Assembly: GCA_021324715.1 (NCBI GenBank)
Contig: JAJPIN010000227.1
Coordinates: 1 to 23,428 of the forward strand
Source: Nitrososphaeria archaeon
GTDB lineage: Archaea; Thermoproteota; Nitrososphaeria; Nitrososphaerales; Nitrososphaeraceae
DNA: 23,428 nucleotides
Direction of reading: 5' to 3'
In this document: in pieces, positions 1 through 6,974 of the stretch
How the letters are laid out: each line of letters opens with the position of its first letter
How positions within the stretch are numbered: position 1 is the first letter of the stretch
The notes under the pieces: generated by a model
Databases searched by the model: none
What the model was told of the DNA's origin: nothing
What the model saw: the letters and a program-made list of their open reading frames with translations, nothing else
Position numbers and translations under genes: made by a program

Positions 1-137
1 ATCTTCACCATTTTTCATTTGGTCATGCAATATTGAGAATGTTGTAAGTCATCTCTGATAATTAGCTATCGCTGATGAAATATCAAATCAAAAAGCATAA
101 TAAACCAAAATATGTCCTCCTTTTATTATAACACAAA

Positions 138-548
138 TTGGAAGATGAAGAATTAAGAATCATAAATGAAAAAAGAATGAAAAACTTACAACGACTACTA
201 GACGAAAAAGAACTTATGAAAAATATAAAGGAACCATTAAACCTAGATGATGCCACATTTTTTCAAAATGTTAGCAAATTCCCAATAGTATTGGTAGATT
301 TCTGGGCTCCTTGGTGTGGACCATGCAGGATGATGTCCACAATAATTGATCAGATTGGTAAAGATTATCAGGGAAAACTAGCGGTAGGGAAATTAAATGT
401 TGATGAAAACCCATTAATCGCTAGGCAATTTGGTATTGCCAGTATACCCACTCTAATCTTATTTAAGAGCGGTCAAGCCATAGATAAGATTGTTGGATCA
501 GTCTCTAAAAATAAAATTAACGAAATGATAAAAAAGCAACTAGACTAG
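138..548 (+). CDS. trxA: thioredoxin
   Basis: Thiol-disulfide oxidoreductase of the cytoplasm. The thioredoxin fold is clear: FWAPWCGPCRM carries the WCGPC redox centre at residues 59-63, the buried aspartate precedes it in VDFW, and the cis-proline lies in SIPTL near residue 104. With the TTG start at 138 the protein is 136 aa, about 30 residues longer at the N-terminus than a minimal thioredoxin, and that extension is charged and helical. An in-frame ATG at 177 (residue 14) would shorten it to 123 aa. Two TATA-like elements, CATAATAAACC at 96-106 and TTTTATTATA at 121-130, support the first and second start respectively, so the start is open. A short inverted repeat (TTAGAC/GTCTAA, 549-561) lies just after the stop. 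Fold assignment is secure; the reductase partner is not visible here. Confidence 0.95.
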   Translation: MEDEELRIINEKRMKNLQRLLDEKELMKNIKEPLNLDDATFFQNVSKFPIVLVDFWAPWCGPCRMMSTIIDQIGKDYQGKLAVGKLNVDENPLIARQFGIASIPTLILFKSGQAIDKIVGSVSKNKINEMIKKQLD

Positions 549-684
549 TTAGACAGTCTAAAACTTGTGAGATTACAATTTCATTATTTAATAGATCTGT
601 AGTAAGCAAAATACAAACTAGATTGTTATGACCCAGTCAAATAGCAAAGATATTTTTTGGAATTCATTGACCCTGTAATTCAAA

Positions 685-945
685 TTACATATCGATGTTG
701 AATAATTGCGGAGCGTAAATAGAACCTTCTCTCACCTTCTTTACTTTTGCCACAGATAGATAATGTGGCCATATGGTAATAATAATCGAACCTTCAGGGA
801 CTCCTTCTGGAGATTCAATAATTATGATGTCTTTATGATTTACTCCATATTCGGTAAGAACTCGTTTGCTCCTTTCCACAAGTTCTGACGACATTCCACT
901 ACTATAAAGATAAACCTTATCGACATAATCTATCTTAGAGGACAT
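685..945 (-). CDS. small conserved-looking hypothetical protein (86 aa)
   Basis: I do not recognise the family. The 86-residue product starts at ATG 945 and shows alternating hydrophobic strands and a helix: VYLYSS (strand), SSELVERSKRVLTEYG (helix), DIIIIES (strand), GSIIITIWP (strand). This suggests a small alpha/beta fold. There are no Cys, no membrane segment and no signal peptide. It is the first gene downstream of the Elf1-like zinc ribbon on the same strand, 51 bases away, and the two could be co-transcribed. The strand has a continuous open frame with an even hydrophobic pattern, so I consider it a real gene. No function is inferred. Confidence 0.6.
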   Translation of the reverse strand: MSSKIDYVDKVYLYSSGMSSELVERSKRVLTEYGVNHKDIIIIESPEGVPEGSIIITIWPHYLSVAKVKKVREGSIYAPQLFNIDM

Positions 946-996
946 CTATCTATCGAATTGTTTATAAGTCAATTTCTTATCCAAATTATATTCACC

Positions 997-1164
997 CTAT
1001 AATTCATTGATGTTGAATTTTGATCTACAACCAATACATTCATAAATTTCATTTCCAACAGGCCCACCTACATTAAATCTAACAATTGTTGTACACTTGG
1101 GACATCTCCCCTCTACTGTCCTTCTAGTCTTATGTGGCCTTGATGTACTTTTTCTTCTCCCCAT
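997..1164 (-). CDS. Elf1-like zinc-ribbon protein (55 aa)
   Basis: A very short gene read directly from the minus strand. It begins MGRRKSTSRPHKTRRTVEGR, continues with CPKC (residues 21-24) and CIGC (residues 43-46), and ends NINEL before TAG at 997-999. A basic MGRRK-type N-terminus followed by a two-knuckle zinc ribbon is the layout of the eukaryotic transcription elongation factor Elf1, of which shorter archaeal homologues are known. By that comparison it would bind RNA polymerase during elongation, but the knuckle-to-knuckle spacing and length are reduced, so it could be another nucleic-acid-binding zinc ribbon. A good TATA element (TTTATAAA, 1192-1199, minus strand) lies about 30 bases before the ATG, supporting a leaderless transcript from this start. 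Confidence 0.75.
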   Translation of the reverse strand: MGRRKSTSRPHKTRRTVEGRCPKCTTIVRFNVGGPVGNEIYECIGCRSKFNINEL

Positions 1165-1191
1165 GATTGATATTGATTACCGATTAACTGG

Positions 1192-1199
1192 TTTATAAA
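1192..1199 (-). promoter_or_regulatory. TATA box (box A) of the Elf1-like gene
   Basis: The palindromic octamer TTTATAAA is centred about 31 bases upstream of the ATG at 1164 on the minus strand, the spacing expected for an archaeal leaderless promoter. Confidence 0.55.
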
Positions 1200-1204
1200 T
1201 TACA

Positions 1205-1464
1205 TTGACATTCAATAATATTTGCGATTTGTTTGATCCTGGTCATTAAGTTCATTTCATGTTGTTATTCAGTTGCAGAAATTTTGTTTGCAAGACCTTT
1301 GGAATTGTCTCATTCATCTTGAACTTTTATTCCAGATATTGTTCCCGACATGGCATCATAATACCAAGTTTTTTTACGTATTTGTCCGAGGCCGTTAATA
1401 TAAATCGATTAGCGAATTAGCGAATAAGTTAAATCCCACAATTAAGTCTGTTACTTAACCGTGA
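1205..1464. other. intergenic region between divergent Elf1-like gene and heme o synthase
   Basis: About 260 bases without an assigned gene. It holds a tandem direct repeat of TTAGCGAA (1409-1424) about 40-55 bases before the ctaB start, which may be promoter-associated. On the minus strand a 32-codon frame without a start codon (1310-1408) has protein-like composition, and its frame continues past the stop for 14 more codons to the next stop. I see no tRNA or stable RNA here. Confidence 0.4.
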
Positions 1465-2349
1465 ATGTTAGCTGATTACATCGAAGTATCAAAACCAAGG
1501 ATAGTAGTGGTACTGGTTATTACGGCAATAACAAGCTCATTAGCTGCAACCAGGTATGACTCAACTCCTACAGTACCATGGGATGTTTCCCTCTACCATC
1601 TTCTATTTCTTGGTATTTGTGGCTGCTTAGCATCAATGGGTTCGAGTGCGCTAAATCACTATTATGATCGTGATATTGATAAAATTATGTCCAGAACAAT
1701 AAATAGACCAATACCATCAGGGCGATTAAATCCTAGAAATGTTTTTATTTTTGGAAACATACTCTGTGCCAGCTCTATCATAATATCCTTTCTGACTTTA
1801 AACCTAATGGCCACAGGGATGATTGCTCTTGGAATATTTTTTTATGTATTCGTATATACTTTGTGGCTTAAACGCTCGAATGTTTCGAATATTGTAGTAG
1901 GTGGTTTTGCAGGGAGTGCAGCATCGATGGCTGGGTGGGCTACAACTACTGGATCGATGGACATTTTGGGATTTCTGATCGGCTGCTTGGTCTTTTTATG
2001 GACACCCCCTCATTTTTGGTCCTTCGCAATAAAATCAAGAGAGGAATATGCGAGTGTAAAGGTTCCGATGTTGCCCGTCCTTATAGGAAACGAAAAGACA
2101 GCAGAATATATCTTTGCAAATACGGCAATTCTGTTACCATACTCGTTGTCGTTATATTTTTTAGGTTTAGGCGTAGTGTATTTTATAACTGCAGCAATTT
2201 CAGGAACTTTGATGCTTGCATATCATTATAAGTTGACAAAATATCCGACCCCGGATTTTGCATGGAAAGCATATAAAATTACAGCTCCATATCTAGTCGT
2301 CATTTTTATTTCACTTGCGCTTGATTCCTTATTCTATTACAGGTTCTAA
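1465..2349 (+). CDS. ctaB: protoheme IX farnesyltransferase (heme o synthase)
   Basis: Integral membrane UbiA-family prenyltransferase that transfers a farnesyl group to protoheme to make heme o, the precursor of heme a for terminal oxidases. The polyprenyl-diphosphate/Mg2+ motif NHYYDRDIDKIMSRT is at residues 64-78, followed by RPIPSGR. The second conserved block, SREEYASVKVPMLPV, lies near residues 190-204. About eight or nine hydrophobic segments are visible over 294 aa, the usual family length. The ATG at 1465 is used; a GTG at 1461 is out of frame. The gene is monocistronic in appearance: a T8 tract follows 24 bases after the stop and the next gene is convergent. An aerobic respiratory organism is implied. 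Heme a synthase (CtaA) is not in the window. Confidence 0.95.
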   Translation: MLADYIEVSKPRIVVVLVITAITSSLAATRYDSTPTVPWDVSLYHLLFLGICGCLASMGSSALNHYYDRDIDKIMSRTINRPIPSGRLNPRNVFIFGNILCASSIIISFLTLNLMATGMIALGIFFYVFVYTLWLKRSNVSNIVVGGFAGSAASMAGWATTTGSMDILGFLIGCLVFLWTPPHFWSFAIKSREEYASVKVPMLPVLIGNEKTAEYIFANTAILLPYSLSLYFLGLGVVYFITAAISGTLMLAYHYKLTKYPTPDFAWKAYKITAPYLVVIFISLALDSLFYYRF

Positions 2350-2372
2350 ATCATTATATCTAAATTCTAGGA

Positions 2373-2380
2373 TTTTTTTT
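2373..2380 (+). terminator. poly-T terminator after ctaB
   Basis: A run of eight T residues on the plus strand lies 24 bases after the ctaB stop, with no strong hairpin before it. Oligo-T tracts alone are typical of archaeal intrinsic termination. Confidence 0.55.
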
Positions 2381-2397
2381 GTTAACTGGTGTGAAAT

Positions 2398-2403
2398 AAA
2401 AAA
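2398..2403 (-). terminator. poly-T tract after aEF-1beta
   Basis: Six consecutive T residues on the minus strand lie about 16 bases after the aEF-1beta stop. Together with the plus-strand T8 at 2373-2380 they separate two convergent transcripts. Confidence 0.4.
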
Positions 2404-2418
2404 GGATTTACACTATTA

Positions 2419-2700
2419 TTATTTTATCTTAACTGATTGTCTGCTGACATTTATTACTTCTATTTCACCTACAGCTTCTATCTTTCTTATTGACTCTTCT
2501 AATAAGTCCATTTGGCCTTCTGAGTCATCTAATGTAAAATCAGCTATAACGGAATACAAGCCAAATGCAATTGGTTCCTTAGTGTGTTCAATTAATTTGA
2601 ATCCTTCGGGAAGCGATTCAGTTAGCATTTTAGGGACTGAATCTATATCGGCCTCTGATTCCGATGGAAGGATTTTAATCCTAGCAACTAACTTGGTCAT
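2419..2700 (-). CDS. ef1b: translation elongation factor 1-beta
   Basis: Archaeal EF-1beta, the guanine-nucleotide exchange factor that recycles EF-1alpha from its GDP form. The 93-aa protein has the small EF1B ferredoxin-like fold: the opening strand TKLVARIKILPSE, the central block IAFGLYSVIADFTLDD, and the C-terminal EAVGEIEVINVSRQS region that contacts the G domain. Its length matches archaeal members, which lack the N-terminal extension of eukaryotic EF1Bbeta. It starts two bases after the stop of the upstream zinc-ribbon gene, so the two are translated from one transcript, an arrangement I recall as common in archaea. Confidence 0.93.
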   Translation of the reverse strand: MTKLVARIKILPSESEADIDSVPKMLTESLPEGFKLIEHTKEPIAFGLYSVIADFTLDDSEGQMDLLEESIRKIEAVGEIEVINVSRQSVKIK

Positions 2701-2702
2701 AC

Positions 2703-2897
2703 TTATGGCCCTTCAAACCCACAACCAATACATTTGTATGCTCTGGCAAACTGTCTGCAACTCTGGCATCTCCAAATTAATACATAGCCACAATTAGGAC
2801 AATAGTATTTCACACATTCATCATTTGCAATTATTGGTCTGCTGCAGGAGGTACAAACTGGCAATTGTAATGATTTTGACACAAAAAGCACATTCAT
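2703..2897 (-). CDS. small zinc-ribbon protein, HVO_2753 family
   Basis: A 64-residue protein with four CxxC knuckles: CTSC (15-18), CPNC (33-36), CQSC (46-49) and CIGC (56-59), the last followed by GFEGP at the C-terminus. This double-zinc-ribbon pattern matches the archaeal family of Zn-ribbon putative RNA-binding proteins of which Haloferax HVO_2753 is a studied member. The position directly before aEF-1beta (two-base gap) is consistent with a role around translation, but the molecular activity is not established by sequence. The first ten residues before the first knuckle are hydrophobic rather than basic, so a slightly later start is conceivable, though no other ATG is available. Confidence 0.88.
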   Translation of the reverse strand: MNVLFVSKSLQLPVCTSCSRPIIANDECVKYYCPNCGYVLIWRCQSCRQFARAYKCIGCGFEGP

Positions 2898-2996
2898 TTA
2901 ATCCGAATTTATATTTTGCTTGGATAACTAAGTATGACGATGCAGTCTCTCCTTTCAATATTATCTCAGAAATAAATTTGTGAATGCTAAATGCTG

Positions 2997-4169
2997 TTAA
3001 TTGTCTTTCATTCCATTGAAAACTCTCCGAAATTCATTTCCAATTAGCACTTTTGTCAATTTGCTAGCAATTTTCGTTTTAAGAAAAAGATCTAGAGCGC
3101 TAGAGTGAAAGTCAAAGTCTGAAAAATTAGATACATCCTTAATCTCTTTTCTTGATAATGAAGAGAAAATCTCGTCAATGGATTTATTATCAAGTCTTTC
3201 CAAAACTTTCCTAGCAATCAACATAGAGTTGAATTCTTTTTGAAACATAGTCTTCCAGTTTTTTTCATAATTGCATAGTAAACGATTATCATTATTTTCA
3301 ATTGCTTGGGAAATTGCTTTACCTGCTAACATGCCAGCCATACCACAACTAAATATTCCTCCTGCGGTTGTTGGCTTTGTCTGACCGGCAGAATCACCTA
3401 CCATGAGGGTTCTTTCTGCAATAAACGGTGGTCTTGGTCCTCCAACCCAAATGGGGGCAAAAATTTTCCTAATTGTGGAATATTTCTTGCCTCTTGATTT
3501 TATGAATTCGAATAGGGCAATTGAACAGTTGATTCCCTTACCTGCAACCCCTACCTTACCTTTACCCTCGCCAGTTGGGATTATCCAGACAAAAAATCCA
3601 GGATATTTTTCTGAATCAAAAAGAATCTCTACCGTACTACCATCAATCCATTTTGCATAAATTTCAAATTGAGCAGAAGCCAAGATCCCATTTTGGCTGG
3701 CATCCTTTAGAGAGCCTAACCCCTTTGCGTCAACATAATATTTGCATTTGAATTCACCATCTGAGGTCTTTACGATATAGTTTGATTGATCCTTGGAAAG
3801 AGATTTGAAAGTACATCGTGTTCTTATTTGGGCACCTGCATCTTGCGCTTGTTTAGCGATTTGTTTGTCCAAACCTCTACGATCTACTACTATGACATTT
3901 TGCTTTTCGGCAGAAAGTTCGAAGCTGGCAGATTTAGAGCTAATTGTGGCCTTTGAGACGGTGTTTTGAAAATTATTTGAATCTAGTATGAGACCTAATT
4001 TCTGTAACCCACCGAGACTGACCATTCCTCCACAATGTTCCGGAGTTCCAATTTCATGATCCTCTTCAATCACAATTGTAGAAATTTCATTGGAAGAACA
4101 TTCTCTTGCTGTTGTTAATCCTGCTACACTCCCGCCGGCAATTAATACATCATAGTATTCAGTAACCAA
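2997..4169 (-). CDS. geranylgeranyl reductase family FAD-dependent oxidoreductase
   Basis: Flavoprotein of the family that saturates geranylgeranyl chains, including digeranylgeranylglycerophospholipid reductases of archaeal membrane lipid synthesis and ChlP-like enzymes. It has an N-terminal Rossmann dinucleotide motif (DVLIAGGSVAGLTTA), a conserved EHCGG block, the GFFVWIIPTGEGKGKVGVAG segment, and the FAD-pyrophosphate motif VGDSAGQTKPTTAGG. I place the start at TTG 4169 (390 aa), eight residues before the Rossmann strand. The longer frame, opening at 4289, would add 40 residues antisense to pth2 with no family similarity. A TATA-like TAATAAAAA (minus strand, 4192-4200) sits about 27 bases upstream of 4169, in support. 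Nitrososphaerota carry several paralogues, so the exact lipid or quinone substrate is uncertain. Confidence 0.85.
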   Translation of the reverse strand: MVTEYYDVLIAGGSVAGLTTARECSSNEISTIVIEEDHEIGTPEHCGGMVSLGGLQKLGLILDSNNFQNTVSKATISSKSASFELSAEKQNVIVVDRRGLDKQIAKQAQDAGAQIRTRCTFKSLSKDQSNYIVKTSDGEFKCKYYVDAKGLGSLKDASQNGILASAQFEIYAKWIDGSTVEILFDSEKYPGFFVWIIPTGEGKGKVGVAGKGINCSIALFEFIKSRGKKYSTIRKIFAPIWVGGPRPPFIAERTLMVGDSAGQTKPTTAGGIFSCGMAGMLAGKAISQAIENNDNRLLCNYEKNWKTMFQKEFNSMLIARKVLERLDNKSIDEIFSSLSRKEIKDVSNFSDFDFHSSALDLFLKTKIASKLTKVLIGNEFRRVFNGMKDN

Positions 4170-4211
4170 CAAAGAAACAAATAATTCATCATTTTTATTA
4201 ACTAAACTGTA
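4170..4211. promoter_or_regulatory. divergent promoter region, GGR / pth2
   Basis: Only 42 bases separate the two divergent starts. TTTTTATTA (4192-4200), read on the minus strand as TAATAAAAA, is spaced about 27 bases before the reductase TTG. The AT stretch ACAAATAATTCA (about 4176-4187) is at a suitable distance before the pth2 GTG. Two core promoters would overlap here, so the genes may compete for TBP/TFB. Confidence 0.45.
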
Positions 4212-4565
4212 GTGGAATTTAAACAGGTCATTGTCGTAAGAAAGGATCTTCACATGGGTACAGGTAAGATAGCATCTCAGGTTGGACATGCTGCGGTATC
4301 AGGAGTTGAAAAATCTAGAAAATTGAATAAAGCATGGCTAAGAACTTGGTTCAATGAAGGGCAACCAAAAATAGTTGTAAAAGTAAACAGCTTACAAGAG
4401 TTACTCCAGGTACACAGTCATGCCGAAAAACTCATGATTCCCATAGTAATCGTTCAAGATAGAGGCCTAACACAAATTGAAACAGGGACTGTCACCTGTA
4501 TAGGAATCGGTCCTGCACCCTCTAACATTATTGATAAGGTGACATCAGATCTTAAATTACTTTAA
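4212..4565 (+). CDS. pth2: peptidyl-tRNA hydrolase, archaeal/eukaryotic type
   Basis: Pth2 releases tRNA from peptidyl-tRNAs that drop off the ribosome, in the cytoplasm. The 117-aa protein covers the whole family: KQVIVVRKDLHMGTGKIASQ near the N-terminus, GHAAVSG (conserved histidine), and the C-terminal VQDRGLTQIETGTVTCIGIGP block that carries the catalytic aspartate and closing strand. Translation starts at GTG 4212, giving MEFKQVIVVRK, which aligns with the normal family N-terminus. It is divergently arranged from the geranylgeranyl reductase and 118 bases upstream of tbp, which has its own TATA element. Confidence 0.95.
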   Translation: MEFKQVIVVRKDLHMGTGKIASQVGHAAVSGVEKSRKLNKAWLRTWFNEGQPKIVVKVNSLQELLQVHSHAEKLMIPIVIVQDRGLTQIETGTVTCIGIGPAPSNIIDKVTSDLKLL

Positions 4566-4649
4566 TTAATATCCTTCAAAGATAGGATTTTCATGCATTC
4601 AGATTCACAAGTTGCAATTCTTATGTCAATTTCGCAGTGTTCCAAACAT

Positions 4650-4658
4650 GTATATATA
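4650..4658 (+). promoter_or_regulatory. TATA box of tbp
   Basis: GTATATATA is centred about 30 bases before the tbp ATG (4684), fitting a leaderless transcript. A second TATA-like element, TTTATAAAG (4665-4673), lies only 11-19 bases before the ATG and is too close for the same start site. It could be an occlusion or autoregulatory TBP site. Confidence 0.55.
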
Positions 4659-4683
4659 CTTCCATTTATAAAGCCAACCTAGT

Positions 4684-5247
4684 ATGCCTGAAACCAAGCC
4701 CATTGTTAGTATTGAGAATGTTGTTGCTTCTGCAACAGTTAATCAAACTGTAAATCTTAATTTAATTACCCAGATATTTCCAGATGTGGAGTACCACCCA
4801 GATCAGTTCCCGGGACTAGTGTTTCGACTCAAGTCACCTAAGACTGCAACTTTGATATTCAGTTCTGGAAAAATGGTCTGCACTGGTGCAAAATCTGAAG
4901 AACAGGCAATTAAAGCAGTAAAAAATGTAGTTCAGAAGCTAAGAAAAGGCAGTATCCCTATTGAAAATGAACCACAGATAGAAATACAAAATATCGTGGC
5001 ATCCGCGAGTTTGGGAGGCAAGATACACTTGGAATTGGCTGCAAGAGTATTACCACGTAGTATGTACGAACCAGAACAATTTCCAGGATTGATTCATAGG
5101 ATGCTTGATCCAAAAACTGTCATCCTTCTATTTGCCAGCGGAAAATTGGTTTGTACCGGGGCAAAAAAAGAATCGGAGGTATATAGAGCAGTTCACAATT
5201 TGCATGATTTACTTGAAGAAAAGAATCTAATGATCTATGAAGGTTAA
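4684..5247 (+). CDS. tbp: TATA-box-binding protein
   Basis: General transcription factor that binds box A and recruits TFB and RNA polymerase. The 187-aa protein is the two-fold repeat of the TBP saddle: residues about 7-93 and 98-183 repeat the pattern VASATVN...FPGLVFRLKSPKTA...FSSGKMVCTGAKSEE and VASASLG...FPGLIHRMLDPKTV...FASGKLVCTGAKKES. The paired FPG-loops, whose residues intercalate in DNA, are present in both halves. Length and the short N-terminus are normal for archaea. It shares the window with a tfb gene about 10 kb away, as separate transcripts. Confidence 0.98.
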   Translation: MPETKPIVSIENVVASATVNQTVNLNLITQIFPDVEYHPDQFPGLVFRLKSPKTATLIFSSGKMVCTGAKSEEQAIKAVKNVVQKLRKGSIPIENEPQIEIQNIVASASLGGKIHLELAARVLPRSMYEPEQFPGLIHRMLDPKTVILLFASGKLVCTGAKKESEVYRAVHNLHDLLEEKNLMIYEG

Positions 5248-5291
5248 AAGTATCACACAGTCAATTGTATTTATTATGATTCGATCACAAT

Positions 5292-6401
5292 ATGCCTGAA
5301 TTATGGCTAAATTATGGCGGTACTGACATTATTTTAGACCTTAAGGTAGAGAACCTTTCACTTGTAGAGAATTCAAAATTTGATATTCGTACGGATGAAA
5401 GTTTAGCTGAGGAGATCAAATCAATTCCAGTTACTGATGAAACAATACTAGTCCCCCTTGACGGATCCAATTCCACAATTCAGACCACTGCTGCGTTAGT
5501 TTCTCAAGCAGAAACTGCGGGCATTTCTTTGTCTATTGAATCTATTCCAGGTGCGCGCAAACAATTATCAAACAAAATATCAACCCAAAATATAACTATA
5601 ATTGAAAAGAATAATGATCATTTTATTAAGCGTGCAAATGAGAAAAGTACAATTTTCATCTCTAAATCAAATATTGACCCCTTTTTTGGTTATTATGGTA
5701 CTCCTACCAATCTCTTACGTCTATTTGAACAAAACAAAATGAACGAAGTATTTCATTCAAGAGAGGATGACCTTCCTCATCCAGGAGAAAAATGTCCACC
5801 GATTGAAATTGCAAACAACTTCTGTGAGAACATGGAAGCAATGTCTATTGAAATAATTTCGAATAACTCTGGAATACACAATATTTACTATGGTAAAATA
5901 ATTCAATCGTTTCAAAATGCTACTGACAAACTCAATAATCTTTCAATGGAAAATGAACAGGGACTAAAGTCAGTGATTCTGGGAACAAACATTGATTCTA
6001 GCTCAAGTAGAACTCTGACAAGTTCTCTGGATTTACTATGGAATTCAATCAATGTTCTTAAAAAAAATGCAACTGTTGTAATTATTTCTGAAAATAGCAA
6101 AGGTTTTGGAAGCAAAGCATTAGAGAAATTAGCATATGGAAAACTAAAATTGCAAGATTATGGGAATTATGACTATGTTGACGGATTGGAGCATCTCATG
6201 TTTATCAATAGTTTAAGTGAAAAGTACAGTGTGGCAATTCTTTCTTCCTTGCCAAAGTATTATTTGAAAGAAAAATTCGGATTTAATATATTTTCCAATG
6301 TTCAGGAGGCTGCTGAAAAAATTCTTGACATAAATGGTAAAAGCCATAGGATTTCTCTCATTCAAGATCCAAATATTGCAATTTTTAAGAAGAATAATTA
6401 G
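5292..6401 (+). CDS. diverged LarA-fold protein (DUF2088-like), probably not a lactate racemase
   Basis: The 369-aa product follows the layout of nickel-pincer lactate racemase LarA. The N-terminus PELWLNYGGTDIILDL resembles the LarA opening strand. FFGYYGTPTNLL at 131-142 and HPGEKCPPIEIANNFCENME at 163-182 sit where LarA has its SGG-x-K loop and the following GNP...ED helix. YYGKIIQSFQNA (199-210) matches the end of that domain, and ATVVIISENSKGFGS (260-274) matches the C-terminal domain strand and glycine loop. Key catalytic features look lost: no lysine in the FGYYGTP loop where the cofactor-linked lysine is expected, and PLDGSNS (55-61) in place of the Asp-Arg-containing substrate loop. 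No larB/C/E maturation genes are nearby. It lies 44 bases after tbp with a possible own TATA (TTTATTATG). The role is unknown; a binding or altered-catalysis function is plausible. Confidence 0.6.
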   Translation: MPELWLNYGGTDIILDLKVENLSLVENSKFDIRTDESLAEEIKSIPVTDETILVPLDGSNSTIQTTAALVSQAETAGISLSIESIPGARKQLSNKISTQNITIIEKNNDHFIKRANEKSTIFISKSNIDPFFGYYGTPTNLLRLFEQNKMNEVFHSREDDLPHPGEKCPPIEIANNFCENMEAMSIEIISNNSGIHNIYYGKIIQSFQNATDKLNNLSMENEQGLKSVILGTNIDSSSSRTLTSSLDLLWNSINVLKKNATVVIISENSKGFGSKALEKLAYGKLKLQDYGNYDYVDGLEHLMFINSLSEKYSVAILSSLPKYYLKEKFGFNIFSNVQEAAEKILDINGKSHRISLIQDPNIAIFKKNN

Positions 6402-6476
6402 ATTGGAAAATTAGCCCAAATCATGTGCTTTGAAAAACCCAAAGTTAAAATAATTAAAAATCATTAATTTGGTAAT

Positions 6477-6974
6477 TTGCAGAGCTGCTTGCGAAAAAGT
6501 GGAGACTATATATTTTATAGATGTGGGCAAGGCGACCTTTCATCGGTTATTGAAATAAACTTGAATTCACTTCCTGAACATTATACTGAGTATTTTTTTG
6601 AGTCAATTCTGAAAGAGTTACCAGAGGCATTTATTGTCGCAGAATTTGGTGGAAACATCATCGGGTACGTAATGTGCAAGATTGAATTTGGATTTTCAAA
6701 TTTCAGAAAGTTAGGTTTTGTAAAAAAGGGACATGTAGTTTCAATTGCCATATTGGAAGAGCATAGAGGAAAAAAAGTTGGAACATTTCTGATGGAAGAA
6801 GCAATGAACGGACTTGTAGCAAGAAGAACTGAAGAGGTGTACCTGGAGGTAAGGGTTAGCAATTATGCGGCAATAAAGATGTATGAAAAACTAAATTTTA
6901 AGGTAAAATCAAGATTGAAATCGTACTATAGAGATGGTGAAGATGCTTATTTGATGGCATTAGAGTTGTTATGA
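6477..6974 (+). CDS. N-alpha-acetyltransferase, archaeal Ard1 (GNAT)
   Basis: GNAT-fold enzyme that transfers acetyl from acetyl-CoA to protein N-termini, co- or post-translationally. The order of blocks follows Sulfolobus Ard1 closely: LPEHYTEYFFESIL (32-45, the substrate-side LPE-Y motif), FGFSNFRKL, KGHVVSIAILEEHRGKKVG (84-102, acetyl-CoA pyrophosphate loop), EVYLEVRVSNYAAIKMYEKL (120-139), and YYRDGEDAYLMALEL at the end. The usual RGKG-G loop reads RGKKVG, so one glycine is replaced by lysine. Full length at 165 aa. The start is TTG 6477, preceded by the AT-rich TTAAAATAATTAAAAA at the right promoter distance. Its stop overlaps the next gene by four bases (ATGA). Confidence 0.9.
   Translation: MQSCLRKSGDYIFYRCGQGDLSSVIEINLNSLPEHYTEYFFESILKELPEAFIVAEFGGNIIGYVMCKIEFGFSNFRKLGFVKKGHVVSIAILEEHRGKKVGTFLMEEAMNGLVARRTEEVYLEVRVSNYAAIKMYEKLNFKVKSRLKSYYRDGEDAYLMALELL

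Noticed and set aside
1..18. Possible minus-strand gene start leaving the window (ATG at 18 or 11)
   Set aside because: Only a few codons are visible, which is too little to support a call.
70..76. CTGATGA as a C box of a C/D sRNA
   Set aside because: The first base is not a purine and no CUGA D box follows at a suitable distance.
2315..2797. Plus-strand 160-codon frame
   Set aside because: It is antisense to aEF-1beta and the zinc-ribbon gene, both of which have clear family motifs.
4170..4289. Longer N-terminus of the geranylgeranyl reductase (start at 4289)
   Set aside because: It would be antisense to the pth2 start and adds 40 residues before the Rossmann strand with no family similarity; TTG 4169 has a TATA at the right distance.
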